Positions 9,308 through 19,046 of a stretch of 64,000 bases of DNA are shown in pieces. The notes under the pieces were generated by a model. It made no database searches and was not told the DNA's origin. It saw only the letters and a program-made list of their open reading frames with translations. The stretch covers positions 5,518,001-5,582,000 of the forward strand of contig NZ_CP065958.1 of assembly GCF_041270065.1 (NCBI RefSeq), written 5' to 3'. Position numbers and translations under genes: made by a program. This DNA comes from Streptomyces fradiae. GTDB taxonomy: Bacteria > Actinomycetota > Actinomycetes > Streptomycetales > Streptomycetaceae. Position 1 is the stretch's first letter. Each line of letters opens with the position of its first letter.

Positions 9308-10399
9308 ATGACCGAGCAGAACAGCAACGGCCGAATAGGCACCCGGGGCCGCCGCCGCAAGCCGCCCGCCAGGGGCCGCCGCGCCGCGGTGATCGCCGCG
9401 TGGAGCGCCGCCGTGCTGGTCCTCGCCGGCGGCTCCGGGCTCGGTTACGTGTACTTCAAGCTCAACGGCAACCTCGAAGGCGTCGACATCAACGCGGCGC
9501 TCGGCAAGGACCGGCCCGAGAACGTCGACAACGGCTCGATGGACATCCTCGTCCTCGGCTCCGACTCCCGCTCCGGTGCCAACGGCGCGTACGGCAAGGA
9601 CGAGGGCGGCGCCCGCTCCGACACCGCGATGGTCGTGCACGTCTACGAGGGCCACAAGAAGGCCTCCGTGGTCTCCATCCCGCGCGACACCCTGATCGAC
9701 CGCCCGCGGTGCACCGCCGGCGACGGCAGCACCGCCCCCGCCGAGCACCGTGCCATGTTCAACACGGCGTACGAGGTCGGCGGCCCGGCCTGCGCCGTGA
9801 AGACCGTCGAGGCCATGTCCGGCATCCGCATGGACCACTACATCGAGGTCGACTTCACCGGCTTCAAGAAGCTCATCGACAAGCTCGGCGGCGTCGAGAT
9901 CACCACCACCAAGGCCATCAAGGACGCCAAGAGCCACCTCGACCTCGCACCGGGCACCCACACCCTCGACGGCGAGCAGTCCCTCGGCCTGGTCCGCACC
10001 CGCAAGAGCGTCGGCGACGGCAGCGACCTCGGCCGCATCCAGCTCCAGCAGGCCTTCATGAAGGCCTTCATCGACCAGGTGAAGAGCGTCGGCGTCTTCT
10101 CCAACCCCAAGACGCTCTTCGACCTCGCCGACACCGCCACCAAGGCCATCACGCCGGACTCCGAGCTCGACTCCGTCAACGAGCTGATGGGCTTCGCCAA
10201 GGGCCTGTCCGGGCTCGGCGCCGACGACGTGCACATGATCACGCTGCCGGTTGAGTACGACCCGCGCGACCCCAACCGCGTCGTGCCCCTGGAGGCCCAG
10301 GGCAAGCAGGTCTGGGCGGCGCTCAAGGCGGACAAGCCGATCCCCGGGTCGGCCACCAGGGACGCCGCCACCGGCCAGGCCGCCGGCCTGGTGAAATGA
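9308..10399 (+). CDS. LytR-CpsA-Psr (LCP) family cell-wall ligase
   Basis: 363 aa. A basic, Arg-rich cytoplasmic tail (1-25) is followed by one membrane helix (about 26-48, [22 protein letters not shown]) and an extracellular LCP domain. Family landmarks are [32 protein letters not shown] (the Arg pair that binds the pyrophosphate), [23 protein letters not shown] and [18 protein letters not shown] enzymes transfer polyprenyl-linked anionic glycopolymers such as teichoic or teichulosonic acid to peptidoglycan; the polymer is not evident here. ATG 9308 lies behind gagggaag. Probably a single-gene unit between the rho terminator and the rpmE promoter. Confidence 0.9.
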   Translation: MTEQNSNGRIGTRGRRRKPPARGRRAAVIAAWSAAVLVLAGGSGLGYVYFKLNGNLEGVDINAALGKDRPENVDNGSMDILVLGSDSRSGANGAYGKDEGGARSDTAMVVHVYEGHKKASVVSIPRDTLIDRPRCTAGDGSTAPAEHRAMFNTAYEVGGPACAVKTVEAMSGIRMDHYIEVDFTGFKKLIDKLGGVEITTTKAIKDAKSHLDLAPGTHTLDGEQSLGLVRTRKSVGDGSDLGRIQLQQAFMKAFIDQVKSVGVFSNPKTLFDLADTATKAITPDSELDSVNELMGFAKGLSGLGADDVHMITLPVEYDPRDPNRVVPLEAQGKQVWAALKADKPIPGSATRDAATGQAAGLVK

Positions 10400-10415
10400 C
10401 CCCGCAGCTCGCCCA

Positions 10416-10441
10416 GGAATAGTTCCGCACCGACCCCGGTT
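10416..10441 (+). promoter_or_regulatory. Sigma-R promoter of rpmE
   Basis: GGAAT (10416-10420), exactly 18 bases, then GTT (10439-10441) matches the sigma-R consensus for the thiol-oxidative stress response. The first start codon downstream with a ribosome binding site is that of rpmE, giving a leader of roughly 95 nt. From memory, rpmE is a sigma-R target in S. coelicolor. Confidence 0.75.
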
Positions 10442-10544
10442 TTGGGAGATGCGGCCGGTCCTGGCAGACTGGTACGTCGGCCCCGGTTCACGCATGTGCA
10501 TCCCGCACGGGCGACCCGGAGCCCTCCCGGAACTAGGAGACACC

Positions 10545-10769
10545 TTGAAGCGCGAGATCCACCCCGAGTACGTCGAGACCCAGGTCAGCTGCACCTGTGG
10601 CGCGTCGTTCACCACCCGTAGCACCCTCACCGAGGGCACCATCCGTGCCGAGGTCTGCTCCGAGTGCCACCCGTTCTACACGGGCAAGCAGAAGATCCTC
10701 GACACCGGCGGCCGCGTCGCCCGCTTCGAGGCCCGCTTCGGCAAGGCTGCCGGCTCCGCCAAGAAGTAG
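10545..10769 (+). CDS. rpmE: 50S ribosomal protein L31, zinc-binding form
   Basis: 74 aa, the normal L31 length. [19 protein letters not shown] and [15 protein letters not shown] supply Cys16, Cys18, Cys38 and Cys41, so this is the zinc-holding (C+) paralogue. The start is TTG at 10545 with AGGAGA at 10535-10540, five bases upstream; upstream GTG and ATG codons would add a tail that L31 proteins lack. The Zn-thiolate cluster makes the protein a plausible target of disulfide stress, consistent with the sigma-R promoter 104 bp upstream. A hairpin at 10778-10825 separates it from prfA. Confidence 0.95.
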   Translation: MKREIHPEYVETQVSCTCGASFTTRSTLTEGTIRAEVCSECHPFYTGKQKILDTGGRVARFEARFGKAAGSAKK

Positions 10770-10777
10770 CGAGCCAC

Positions 10778-10825
10778 AGCGCCGGTCTTCGGCTGCCCCT
10801 GCGCGGGGCGGCCGGGACCGGCGCT
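10778..10825 (+). terminator. Hairpin between rpmE and prfA
   Basis: AGCGCCGGTC (10778-10787) pairs with GACCGGCGCT (10816-10825). The interior (cggctgcccc and ggggcggccg) extends the stem with one G-T wobble. TTT overlaps the 3' edge. Confidence 0.7.
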
Positions 10826-10868
10826 TTGCCGTCCCCGTAGCAACTGACGAAAACCCCAGGAGCCCCCG

Positions 10869-11945
10869 ATGTTCGAGGCGGTCGAGGAACTGGTCGGCGA
10901 ACGAGCCGACCTCGAGAAGCAGCTCGCCGATCCTTCGGTCCACGCCGACCAGGCCAACGCGCGCAAGCTGAACAAGCGGTACGCCGAGCTGACCCCGATC
11001 GTCGCCACCTATCTCTCCTGGAAGCAGACCGGTGACGACATCGAGACGGCCCGCGAGCTGATGCACGAGGACCCCGAGTTCGCCGCCGAGGTCAAGGAGC
11101 TGGAGAAGCAGCGCGAGGAGCTCACCGACAAGCTCCGTCTGCTGCTCGTTCCGCGCGACCCCAGCGACGACAAGGACGTCATCCTGGAGATCAAGGCCGG
11201 CGCGGGCGGCGACGAGTCCGCCCTGTTCGCCGGCGACCTGCTCCGGATGTACCTCCGCTACGCCGAGCGGATCGGCTGGAAGACCGAGATCATCGACTCC
11301 ACCGAGTCCGAGCTCGGCGGCTACAAGGACGTCCAGGTCGCCGTGAAGACCAAGGGCGGCAACGGCGCGACCGAGCCCGGCCAGGGCGTCTGGGCCCGGC
11401 TGAAGTACGAGGGCGGGGTGCACCGCGTGCAGCGCGTGCCCGCCACCGAGTCGGCCGGCCGCATCCACACCTCCGCCGCCGGCGTGCTCGTCACCCCGGA
11501 GGCCGAGGAGGTCGACGTGGAGATCCACGCCAACGACCTGCGCATCGACGTCTACCGCTCGTCCGGCCCCGGCGGCCAGTCGGTCAACACCACCGACTCC
11601 GCGGTCCGCATCACGCACCTGCCGACCGGCATCGTCGCCTCCTGCCAGAACGAGAAGAGCCAGCTCCAGAACAAGGAGCAGGCCATGCGCATCCTCCGCT
11701 CCCGGCTGCTCGCCGCCGCGCAGGAGAAGGCCGAGGCCGAGGCCGCCGACGCCCGCCGCAGCCAGGTCCGCACCGTCGACCGCTCCGAGAAGATCCGTAC
11801 GTACAACTTCCCGGAGAACCGCATCTCGGACCACCGCGTCGGCTTCAAGGCGTACAACCTGGACCAGGTGCTCGACGGCGAACTCGACCCCGTCATCCAG
11901 GCCTGCGTGGACGCGGACTCGGCGGCGAAGCTCGCCAACGCGTAA
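10869..11945 (+). CDS. prfA: Peptide chain release factor 1
   Basis: 358 aa. Releases the finished peptide at UAA and UAG. It has the RF1-specific tripeptide PAT (in [11 protein letters not shown]) that reads the stop codon, where RF2 would have SPF. The catalytic GGQ loop is [17 protein letters not shown]. The N-terminal half is the helical coiled-coil domain 1. ATG 10869 lies behind caggagcccccg. The next gene, prmC, encodes the methyltransferase for the GGQ glutamine. Confidence 0.96.
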   Translation: MFEAVEELVGERADLEKQLADPSVHADQANARKLNKRYAELTPIVATYLSWKQTGDDIETARELMHEDPEFAAEVKELEKQREELTDKLRLLLVPRDPSDDKDVILEIKAGAGGDESALFAGDLLRMYLRYAERIGWKTEIIDSTESELGGYKDVQVAVKTKGGNGATEPGQGVWARLKYEGGVHRVQRVPATESAGRIHTSAAGVLVTPEAEEVDVEIHANDLRIDVYRSSGPGGQSVNTTDSAVRITHLPTGIVASCQNEKSQLQNKEQAMRILRSRLLAAAQEKAEAEAADARRSQVRTVDRSEKIRTYNFPENRISDHRVGFKAYNLDQVLDGELDPVIQACVDADSAAKLANA

Positions 11946-11992
11946 GCCAGCGCCCGTACTTGTCAGCCCCACCCGCACCACGGAGGACCAGC

Positions 11993-12838
11993 GTGAACCT
12001 GCTGCTTGCCGAGGTGGCCCAGGCCACCCAGCGGCTGGCCGACGCCGGCGTTCCCTCACCGCGTTTCGACGCCGAGGAGCTCGCCGCGTTCGTGCACGGC
12101 GTCAAGCGGGGGGAGCTGCACAACGTCAAGGACGCGGACTTCGACGCCCGCTACTGGGAGGCCATCGCCCGCCGCGAGGCGCGCGAGCCGCTCCAGCACA
12201 TCACCGGCCGCGCGTTCTTCCGCTACCTGGAGCTCCAGGTCGGCCCCGGCGTCTTCGTGCCGCGCCCCGAGACCGAGTCCGTGGTCGGCTGGGCCATAGA
12301 CGCGGTGCGGGCGATGGACGTCGTCGAACCGCTGATCGTCGACCTGTGCACCGGCTCCGGCGCGATCGCGCTCGCGCTGGCCCAGGAGGTGCCGCGCTCG
12401 CGCGTGCACGGCGTGGAGCTGTCCGAGGACGCGCTGGTGTGGACCCGCAAGAACGTCGACGGCTCCCGTGTGGTGCTGCACGAGGGCGACGCGCTGACCG
12501 CGCTGCCGGAGCTCAACGGGCAGGTCGACCTGGTCATCTCCAACCCGCCGTACATCCCGCTCACCGAGTGGGAGTACGTGGCCCCCGAGGCCCGCGACCA
12601 CGACCCGGAGATGGCCCTCTTCTCCGGCGAGGACGGCCTCGACACCATCCGCGGCATCGAGCGCACCGCGCACCGGCTGCTGCGGCCCGGCGGCCTGGTG
12701 GTCATCGAGCACGCGGACACCCAGGGCGGCCAGGTGCCGTGGATCTTCAACGAGGAGGCCGGCTGGGTGGACGCCGCCGACCACCCCGACCTGAACAACC
12801 GGCCGCGTTTCGCGACCGCCCGCAAGGCGACCCCATGA
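11993..12838 (+). CDS. prmC: Release factor glutamine methyltransferase
   Basis: 281 aa. SAM-dependent N5-methylation of the GGQ glutamine of RF1 and RF2. A helical N-terminal domain (about 1-75) precedes a class I methyltransferase fold with VDLCTGSGAIALALA (SAM site) and the N-methyltransferase signature SNPPYIPL. Start GTG 11993 has CGGAGGA six bases upstream; TTG 11960 would add 11 Pro/Arg-rich residues and lacks support. The TGA stop overlaps a 12-codon mini-ORF that leads into tsaC. Confidence 0.93.
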   Translation: MNLLLAEVAQATQRLADAGVPSPRFDAEELAAFVHGVKRGELHNVKDADFDARYWEAIARREAREPLQHITGRAFFRYLELQVGPGVFVPRPETESVVGWAIDAVRAMDVVEPLIVDLCTGSGAIALALAQEVPRSRVHGVELSEDALVWTRKNVDGSRVVLHEGDALTALPELNGQVDLVISNPPYIPLTEWEYVAPEARDHDPEMALFSGEDGLDTIRGIERTAHRLLRPGGLVVIEHADTQGGQVPWIFNEEAGWVDAADHPDLNNRPRFATARKATP

Positions 12839-12873
12839 CCAGGCACGACGTGTACGAGGAGGACCGGGACTGA
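12835..12873 (+). CDS. 12-codon bridging mini-ORF between prmC and tsaC
   Basis: ATG at 12835 overlaps the prmC stop as ATGA, and its own TGA overlaps the tsaC start as TGATG. The peptide would be MTRHDVYEEDRD. The ribosome binding site of tsaC (gaggagga, 12856-12863) lies inside it. This looks like a relay for translational coupling rather than a functional peptide; whether it is translated is unknown. Confidence 0.4.
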   Translation: MTRHDVYEEDRD

Positions 12874-13520
12874 TGGCTCGGCGATACGACTGCAACGAGG
12901 CGACGGACCGGGCGACGGGTCTGCGTGAGGCCGCGTCCGCCGTGCGCCGCGGCGAGCTGGTCGTCCTCCCCACCGACACGGTGTACGGGATCGGGGCGGA
13001 CGCCTTCGGCTCGGAGGCCGTCGCGGACCTCCTCGCCGCCAAGGGCCGGGGCCGCAACATGCCCACGCCCGTGCTCATCGGCTCCCCGAACACCCTGCAC
13101 GGCCTGGTCACGGACTTCTCCGAGATGGCGTGGGAGCTCGTCGACGCGTTCTGGCCGGGCGCGCTGACCCTGGTCGCCAAGCACCAGCCGTCGCTGCAGT
13201 GGGACCTCGGCGACACCCGGGGCACCGTCGCGATCCGGATGCCGCTGCACCCGGTCGCGATCGAGCTGCTCACGGAGGTCGGCCCGATGGCGGTCTCCTC
13301 GGCGAACCTCACCGGGCACCCGGCGCCGGAGGACTGCGACGCGGCGCAGGGCATGCTCGGCGACTCCGTCTCCGTGTACCTCGACGGCGGTCCGACCCCC
13401 GGCAACGTGCCGTCGTCCATCGTGGACGTCACGGGCAAGGTGCCGGTGCTGCTGCGCGAGGGCGCGCTCACGGCGGAGGAGCTCCGGAAGGTGGTACCCG
13501 ACCTCGAGGTGGCGAATTGA
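12873..13520 (+). CDS. tsaC: L-threonylcarbamoyladenylate synthase (Sua5/YciO/YrdC family)
   Basis: 215 aa. Makes threonylcarbamoyl-AMP from Thr, bicarbonate and ATP for t6A37 in ANN-decoding tRNAs. YrdC-fold landmarks are GELVVLPTDTVYGIGADAF, KGRGRNMPTPVLIG, WPGALTLVAKH, TVAIRMPLHP and VSSANLTGHPAP. It lacks the extra C-terminal Sua5 domain, so it is the short TsaC/YwlC type. ATG 12873 follows gaggagga. The order tsaC, phosphatase-like gene, glyA mirrors the Bacillus ywlC-ywlE-glyA order, as I recall it. Confidence 0.92.
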   Translation: MARRYDCNEATDRATGLREAASAVRRGELVVLPTDTVYGIGADAFGSEAVADLLAAKGRGRNMPTPVLIGSPNTLHGLVTDFSEMAWELVDAFWPGALTLVAKHQPSLQWDLGDTRGTVAIRMPLHPVAIELLTEVGPMAVSSANLTGHPAPEDCDAAQGMLGDSVSVYLDGGPTPGNVPSSIVDVTGKVPVLLREGALTAEELRKVVPDLEVAN

Positions 13521-14170
13521 CCGCCCCTGAGGGGCGTGGCATAGCGGGGCACGAGCACGACGGCAAGACCTTCCGCATCCTCCACGTCAGCACCGGCAAC
13601 GTCTGCCGCTCGCCGATCACCGAGCGGCTGACCCGCCATGCCCTGATCGACCGGCTCGGCGACCCCATGGGCGGCGGCCTGATCGTGGAGAGCGCGGGCA
13701 CCTGGGGCCACGAGGGCGCCCCGATGGAGTCCAACGCGGAGCAGGTCCTCGCGGACTTCGGCGCGGACTTCAGCGGCTTCATGGGCCGCGAGCTCCTCGA
13801 CGAACACGTCATCCGCGCCGACCTGGTCCTCACCGCGACCCGCGACCACCGCGCGCAGGTCATCTCGATGGGCCACTCGGCGGGCCTGCGCACCTTCACC
13901 CTGAAGGAGTTCACCCGCCTCGTCCGCGCCATAGACCCCGCGACCCTCCCGGACCCCCGCGAAGGCCACGGCACCGTCGACCGCGCGCGTGCTCTCGTCC
14001 GCGCGGCGGCCGCTCTACGCGGGTGGCTCCTCGCCCCGTCGGTCGAGGCGGACGAGGTGAACGACCCGTACGGGGCGCCGATCACGTTCTTCCGCTCGAT
14101 CGGCGACGAGATCCAGACGGCGCTGGATCCGGTGGTCACCGCGCTGACCGGGGTCAGGGCGCGGCGCTAG
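13517..14170 (+). CDS. Low-molecular-weight tyrosine-phosphatase-like protein with Ser at the nucleophile position
   Basis: 217 aa. Fold and motifs follow the low-molecular-weight protein tyrosine/arginine phosphatase family: a P-loop after the first strand (ILHVSTGNVCRSPITERL), a helix-rich middle, and the acid motif DPYGAP near the C-terminus. The family P-loop is C-X5-R; here the first position is Ser25 (codon AGC), while Cys30 and Arg31 are kept. Loss of the thiolate should abolish normal catalysis, so this may be a pseudophosphatase or substrate trap. Start TTG 13517 overlaps the tsaC stop; no ATG or GTG lies in frame before the P-loop, and gaggtgg precedes it. Confidence 0.8.
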   Translation: MTAPEGRGIAGHEHDGKTFRILHVSTGNVCRSPITERLTRHALIDRLGDPMGGGLIVESAGTWGHEGAPMESNAEQVLADFGADFSGFMGRELLDEHVIRADLVLTATRDHRAQVISMGHSAGLRTFTLKEFTRLVRAIDPATLPDPREGHGTVDRARALVRAAAALRGWLLAPSVEADEVNDPYGAPITFFRSIGDEIQTALDPVVTALTGVRARR

Positions 14171-14279
14171 AAGGGGCCTCTGTGGGGCCCTGGGGGCGGC
14201 TGGAGCAGTTCCGGGGGCGGGGGTGGGGGTTGGTGCCTAGAGTGGGGTTTCAGGTCCCCCCTCACGCACGGAGTGCGTC

Positions 14280-15533
14280 ATGCCGGTCACCGCTCCCATC
14301 GAAGCCGAGCACGGGCTCGACGTGCTGCGCCGTCAGGATCCCGAGGTCGCCGACGTGCTGTTCGGGGAGGTGCGGCGGCAGGGGGACAGCCTGCAGTTGA
14401 TCGCCGCCGAGAACTTCACCTCCGCCGCGGTGCTCGCCGCGCTGGGGTCGCAGCTCGCCAACAAGTACGCCGAGGGCTACCCGGGCGCCCGGCACCACGG
14501 CGGCTGCGAGTACGTCGACGCCGTCGAGCGGATCGCGGTCGACCGCGCCCGCGCGCTCTTCGGGGCCGAGCACGCCAACGTACAGCCGCACTCCGGCTCC
14601 TCCGCCGTGCTCGCCGCCTACGCCGCGCTCCTCCGCCCCGGCGACACCGTGCTCGCGATGGGCCTCGCGTACGGCGGGCACCTCACCCACGGCTCGCCCG
14701 CCAACTTCTCCGGCCGCTGGTTCGACTTCGTCCCGTACGGCGTCGACGCCGAGACCGGGCTCGTCGACTACGAGCAGGTCGCCGCCCTCGCCCGGCACCA
14801 CCGCCCCAAGGCGATCGTCTGCGGCTCGATCTCCTACCCCCGGCACCTCGACTACCCCCTCTTCCGCGCCATCGCCGACGAGGTCGGCGCGTACCTCATC
14901 GCCGACGCCGCCCACCCCCTCGGCCTGATCGCCGGCGGCGCGGCCCCGAGCCCCGTGCCGTACGCCGACATCGTCTGCGGCACCACCCACAAGGTGCTGC
15001 GCGGGCCGCGCGGCGGGCTGCTGCTGTGCGGGGGCGAGCTGGCCGAGCGGGTGGACCGGGCGGTGTTCCCGTTCTCCCAGGGCGGTGCGCAGATGCATAC
15101 GATCGCCGCCAAGGCGGTGGCCTTCGGCGAGGCGTCCACCCCGGCCTTCACCACGTACGCCCATCAGGTGGTCGAGCACGCCCGGGTGCTCGCGGCCGCC
15201 CTCGCCGCCGAGGGCTTCGCGCTCACCACCGGCGGCACCGACACCCACCTCATCACCGCCGACCCCGCCCCGCTCGGCGTCGACGGACGCACCGCGCGCG
15301 CCCGGCTCGCCGCCGCCGGCATCGTGCTCGACACCTGCGCGCTGCCGTACGGGGACGGCCGCGGCATCCGGCTCGGCACGGCGGCCGTCACCACCCAGGG
15401 CATGGGCGCCCCCGAGATGGCGAGAATTGCGGGATTGTTCACCGCCGCGTTGCGGGACGACGCGGAGGAGACGGCCCGGGTACGCGCGGAAGTACGCGCA
15501 CTAGCAGGGCGTTTTCCCCCGTATGGCCGGTAG
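14280..15533 (+). CDS. glyA: Serine hydroxymethyltransferase paralogue
   Basis: 417 aa, the family length. PLP enzyme converting Ser and tetrahydrofolate to Gly and methylene-tetrahydrofolate. The PLP lysine is Lys238 in GTTHKVLRGPRGG; IADAAH holds the pyridine-binding Asp and stacking His, and VQPHSGSSAV is typical. Differences from housekeeping GlyA: the tyrosine pair of YPGxRYYGG is His-His here (residues 72-73), and AHPLGLIAGG replaces the usual AHxAGL. I therefore regard it as a divergent second copy whose substrate could differ. ATG 14280 follows cggag. A -10-like TAGAGT sits at 14238-14243 without a clear -35 box. Confidence 0.85.
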   Translation: MPVTAPIEAEHGLDVLRRQDPEVADVLFGEVRRQGDSLQLIAAENFTSAAVLAALGSQLANKYAEGYPGARHHGGCEYVDAVERIAVDRARALFGAEHANVQPHSGSSAVLAAYAALLRPGDTVLAMGLAYGGHLTHGSPANFSGRWFDFVPYGVDAETGLVDYEQVAALARHHRPKAIVCGSISYPRHLDYPLFRAIADEVGAYLIADAAHPLGLIAGGAAPSPVPYADIVCGTTHKVLRGPRGGLLLCGGELAERVDRAVFPFSQGGAQMHTIAAKAVAFGEASTPAFTTYAHQVVEHARVLAAALAAEGFALTTGGTDTHLITADPAPLGVDGRTARARLAAAGIVLDTCALPYGDGRGIRLGTAAVTTQGMGAPEMARIAGLFTAALRDDAEETARVRAEVRALAGRFPPYGR

Positions 15534-15640
15534 CGCGGGTCCCACCGCAACCGTTCGCGCCACCCGTATGTCCTCAACCATGGGGACGGCCCGGCTAGGG
15601 TGTGGGGCTGAGATGGCCAGCGATTCCTGTGGGGCAGCCC

Positions 15641-16948
15641 GTGCGTGATTACCTGCTGACGCTCTGTGTCACGGCCGCGGTGACCTATCTGCTGACCGGT
15701 CCGGTGCGGAAGTTCGCCATCGCGACCGGCGCGATGCCGGAGATCCGCGCCCGCGACGTGCACCGAGAACCGACTCCGCGGCTCGGTGGCATCGCCATGT
15801 TCTTCGGGCTGTGCGCGGGCCTGCTCGTCGCCGACCACCTGCAGAACCTCAACAGCGTCTTCGAGCTGTCCAACGAGCCCCGCGCGCTGCTCTCCGGCGC
15901 CGCCCTGATCTGGCTGATCGGCGTCCTCGACGACAAGTTCGAGCTGGACGCGCTGATCAAGCTCGGCGCGCAGATGATCTCCGCGGGCGTGATGGTCATG
16001 CAGGGTCTGACGATCCTGTGGCTGCCCATCCCGGGCGTCGGCACGGTCGCGCTCACCCAGTGGCAGGGCACGCTCCTGACCGTCGCCCTGGTCGTCCTCA
16101 CCATCAACGCCGTGAACTTCGTCGACGGCCTCGACGGCCTCGCCGCCGGCATGGTGTGCATCGCCGCCGCGGCCTTCTTCCTCTACGCCTACCGGATCTG
16201 GTTCAGCTACGGCATCGAGGCGGCCGCCCCCGCGACGCTCTTCGCCGCGATCCTGATGGGCATGTGCCTGGGCTTCCTGCCGCACAACATGCACCCGGCG
16301 CGGATCTTCATGGGCGACTCCGGCTCGATGCTGATCGGCCTGATCCTGGCCGCCTCCGCCATCTCCATCACCGGCCAGGTCGACCCCGACGCGCTGCGGA
16401 TCTTCGAGGGTTCGACGAAGGCGGCCACGCACGCGGCGCTGCCGGTCTTCATCCCGCTGGTGCTGCCGCTGACCATCATCGCGATCCCGATGGCCGACCT
16501 GGTCCTGGCGATCGTGCGCCGTACGTGGAAGGGCCAGTCGCCGTTCGCGGCGGACCGCGGGCACCTGCACCACCGGCTCCTGGAGATCGGGCACTCGCAC
16601 AGCCGCGCGGTGCTGATCATGTACTTCTGGTCGGCGCTCATCGCCTTCGGCACGCTGGCCTACTCGGTGCACTCGACCTCGATGTGGATCGTCCTCGCCG
16701 TGGTCTTCCTGAGCGCGGTCGGTCTGGTGCTGCTCCTGCTGCCCCGCTTCACGCCGCGCGCCCCGCGCTGGGCGGAGGCCGTCGTGCCGCCGCGCTACCG
16801 GCGCCGCCGCGTCGTCGTGGAACCGGATCCGGAGCCGGCCGCCGTCCTGGAGGAGCGCGAGCCCGTGCCGGCCGGAGTCAACGGAGCGACCGCCATCGGT
16901 CACCGTTCGCGCTTCTCCGACCGGAGTAAGGCCGGAGCGCGCGGTTGA
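15641..16948 (+). CDS. Undecaprenyl-phosphate phospho-sugar transferase (MraY/WecA family)
   Basis: 435 aa. Polytopic membrane enzyme (about 11 helices) moving a HexNAc-1-phosphate from UDP-sugar to undecaprenyl phosphate, the first step of a cell-surface glycopolymer. Family motifs: REPTPRLGGIAMF, the Asp pair VLDDKFELD, NFVDGLDGLAAG, HPARIFMGDSGSM and GHLHHRLLEIGHS, which fits WecA/TagO better than MraY. A hydrophilic Pro/Glu/Arg-rich tail (about 385-435) is cytoplasmic. GTG 15641 was chosen because MRDYLLTLCVTAAVTYLLTGP begins right at the first membrane helix; TTG/GTG codons upstream only add a short non-conserved stretch. TAGGGT at 15596-15601 may be its -10 box. It may serve the same wall polymer as the LCP protein upstream. 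Confidence 0.88.
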   Translation: MRDYLLTLCVTAAVTYLLTGPVRKFAIATGAMPEIRARDVHREPTPRLGGIAMFFGLCAGLLVADHLQNLNSVFELSNEPRALLSGAALIWLIGVLDDKFELDALIKLGAQMISAGVMVMQGLTILWLPIPGVGTVALTQWQGTLLTVALVVLTINAVNFVDGLDGLAAGMVCIAAAAFFLYAYRIWFSYGIEAAAPATLFAAILMGMCLGFLPHNMHPARIFMGDSGSMLIGLILAASAISITGQVDPDALRIFEGSTKAATHAALPVFIPLVLPLTIIAIPMADLVLAIVRRTWKGQSPFAADRGHLHHRLLEIGHSHSRAVLIMYFWSALIAFGTLAYSVHSTSMWIVLAVVFLSAVGLVLLLLPRFTPRAPRWAEAVVPPRYRRRRVVVEPDPEPAAVLEEREPVPAGVNGATAIGHRSRFSDRSKAGARG

Positions 16949-17045
16949 CGCGCGGGTTAACCGCGGTTGACGAGAGTCGCATTCGAGGCCATTACCAGAC
17001 ATATCTCCCCGCCGCCGTGCACACACGCGCAGGGTCACTCTCACG

Positions 17046-17061
17046 TGTGAGAGTTGGCACA
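17046..17061 (+). promoter_or_regulatory. CRP-like operator 1 upstream of the atp operon
   Basis: TGTGAGAGTTGGCACA is nearly the CRP palindrome TGTGA-N6-TCACA. Its core GTG-N6-GG-CAC (17047-17060) fits the Streptomyces Crp consensus GTG(N6)GNCAC exactly, as I recall it. Confidence 0.5.
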
Positions 17062-17076
17062 CCTACGGGTAAAGAC

Positions 17077-17106
17077 CTATTCAAATAGTTTGTGATACGG
17101 TTCACG
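17077..17106 (+). promoter_or_regulatory. AT-rich palindrome and CRP-like operator 2 upstream of the atp operon
   Basis: CTATTCAAATAG (17077-17088) is a 5-bp inverted repeat, AT-rich for this genome. It is followed by TGTGATACGGTTCACG (17091-17106), a second CRP-type palindrome TGTGA-N6-TCACG that misses the Streptomyces Crp consensus by one base. Its centre is 45 bp from operator 1. The atpI promoter probably lies here; GATACG could be a -10 box. Confidence 0.4.
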
Positions 17107-17231
17107 AGACCCGGCGACAGTGCCGAAAGACCGTAGTGCGACGGTCTGTTGGCCCCGAGACACACCTCGGACCGGGCCTACGCTCGTCCCTGACGACACC
17201 ATCGCCCCCACCAGCAAGCGGAGACACCGCC

Positions 17232-17645
17232 ATGCCGTCCAACGACGCACGCACCCTGCTGCTCACCGCAGTGCCCACCGCCGCCGTAGGCGTCATCGCC
17301 ACGGTCGTCAGCGGTGTGGTCGCCGGTGGCAAGGGTGCGCTCGGCGCCGTCGTCGGCACCGCCGTGGTCCTTCTCTTCATGGGTATCGGGCTGGTGGTTC
17401 TGCAGCGGACGGCGAAGAAGCTTCCGCAGCTGTTCCAGGCCATGGGGCTGATGCTCTACACGGCCCAGCTGCTGGTCCTCTTCATCTTCCTGGCCTTGCT
17501 GAAGGACACCTCGGCGTTCGACTTCAAGGCCTTCGCCTTCACGCTGCTCGCCACGACCATCGTGTGGGTCGCCGCCCAGGCCCGGGCCTATATGAAGGCC
17601 AAGATCATGTACGTCGAGCCCGACAAAACGGGACCGAAGTCGTGA
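17232..17645 (+). CDS. atpI: ATP synthase protein I
   Basis: 137 aa with four predicted membrane helices (about 8-27, 31-55, 66-90, 98-117). AtpI helps assemble the c-ring and is not part of the finished enzyme. Sequence is weakly conserved across bacteria; the call rests on size, helices and position as first gene of the atp operon. ATG 17232 has cggaga 8 bases upstream; the upstream in-frame start at 17136 has no ribosome binding site. A 225-bp gap separates it from atpB. Confidence 0.88.
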   Translation: MPSNDARTLLLTAVPTAAVGVIATVVSGVVAGGKGALGAVVGTAVVLLFMGIGLVVLQRTAKKLPQLFQAMGLMLYTAQLLVLFIFLALLKDTSAFDFKAFAFTLLATTIVWVAAQARAYMKAKIMYVEPDKTGPKS

Positions 17646-17870
17646 AGGGTAGGGCCGGGATAAAGAGCCGTTCGGCTTCCTGCTATCGTCCGGTGCCAAC
17701 TGCGGCACTGCGGGCGCGGGCATCCGAAGCGGCGCCTGTCCCAGCGCGAGGCTCGATGCCGAACCGCCGCCCCCTTATCCGTAAGACCAGTCCAGTGCCG
17801 ACCCGCGGCTGCGTGCCGCGCCGACACAACGAGGTTGCCGTACCTATGCGCCACGCTGAAGGAGCCCGCG

Positions 17871-19005
<1,135 letters not shown>

Positions 19006-19046
19006 GCCGGACCGACAGCCCGATTCTTTTTACGGAAGGCACTGAT

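Noticed and set aside
17646..17870. A tRNA or small gene between atpI and atpB
   Set aside because: No cloverleaf arms or credible start with a ribosome binding site were found; the stretch looks like a plain leader.
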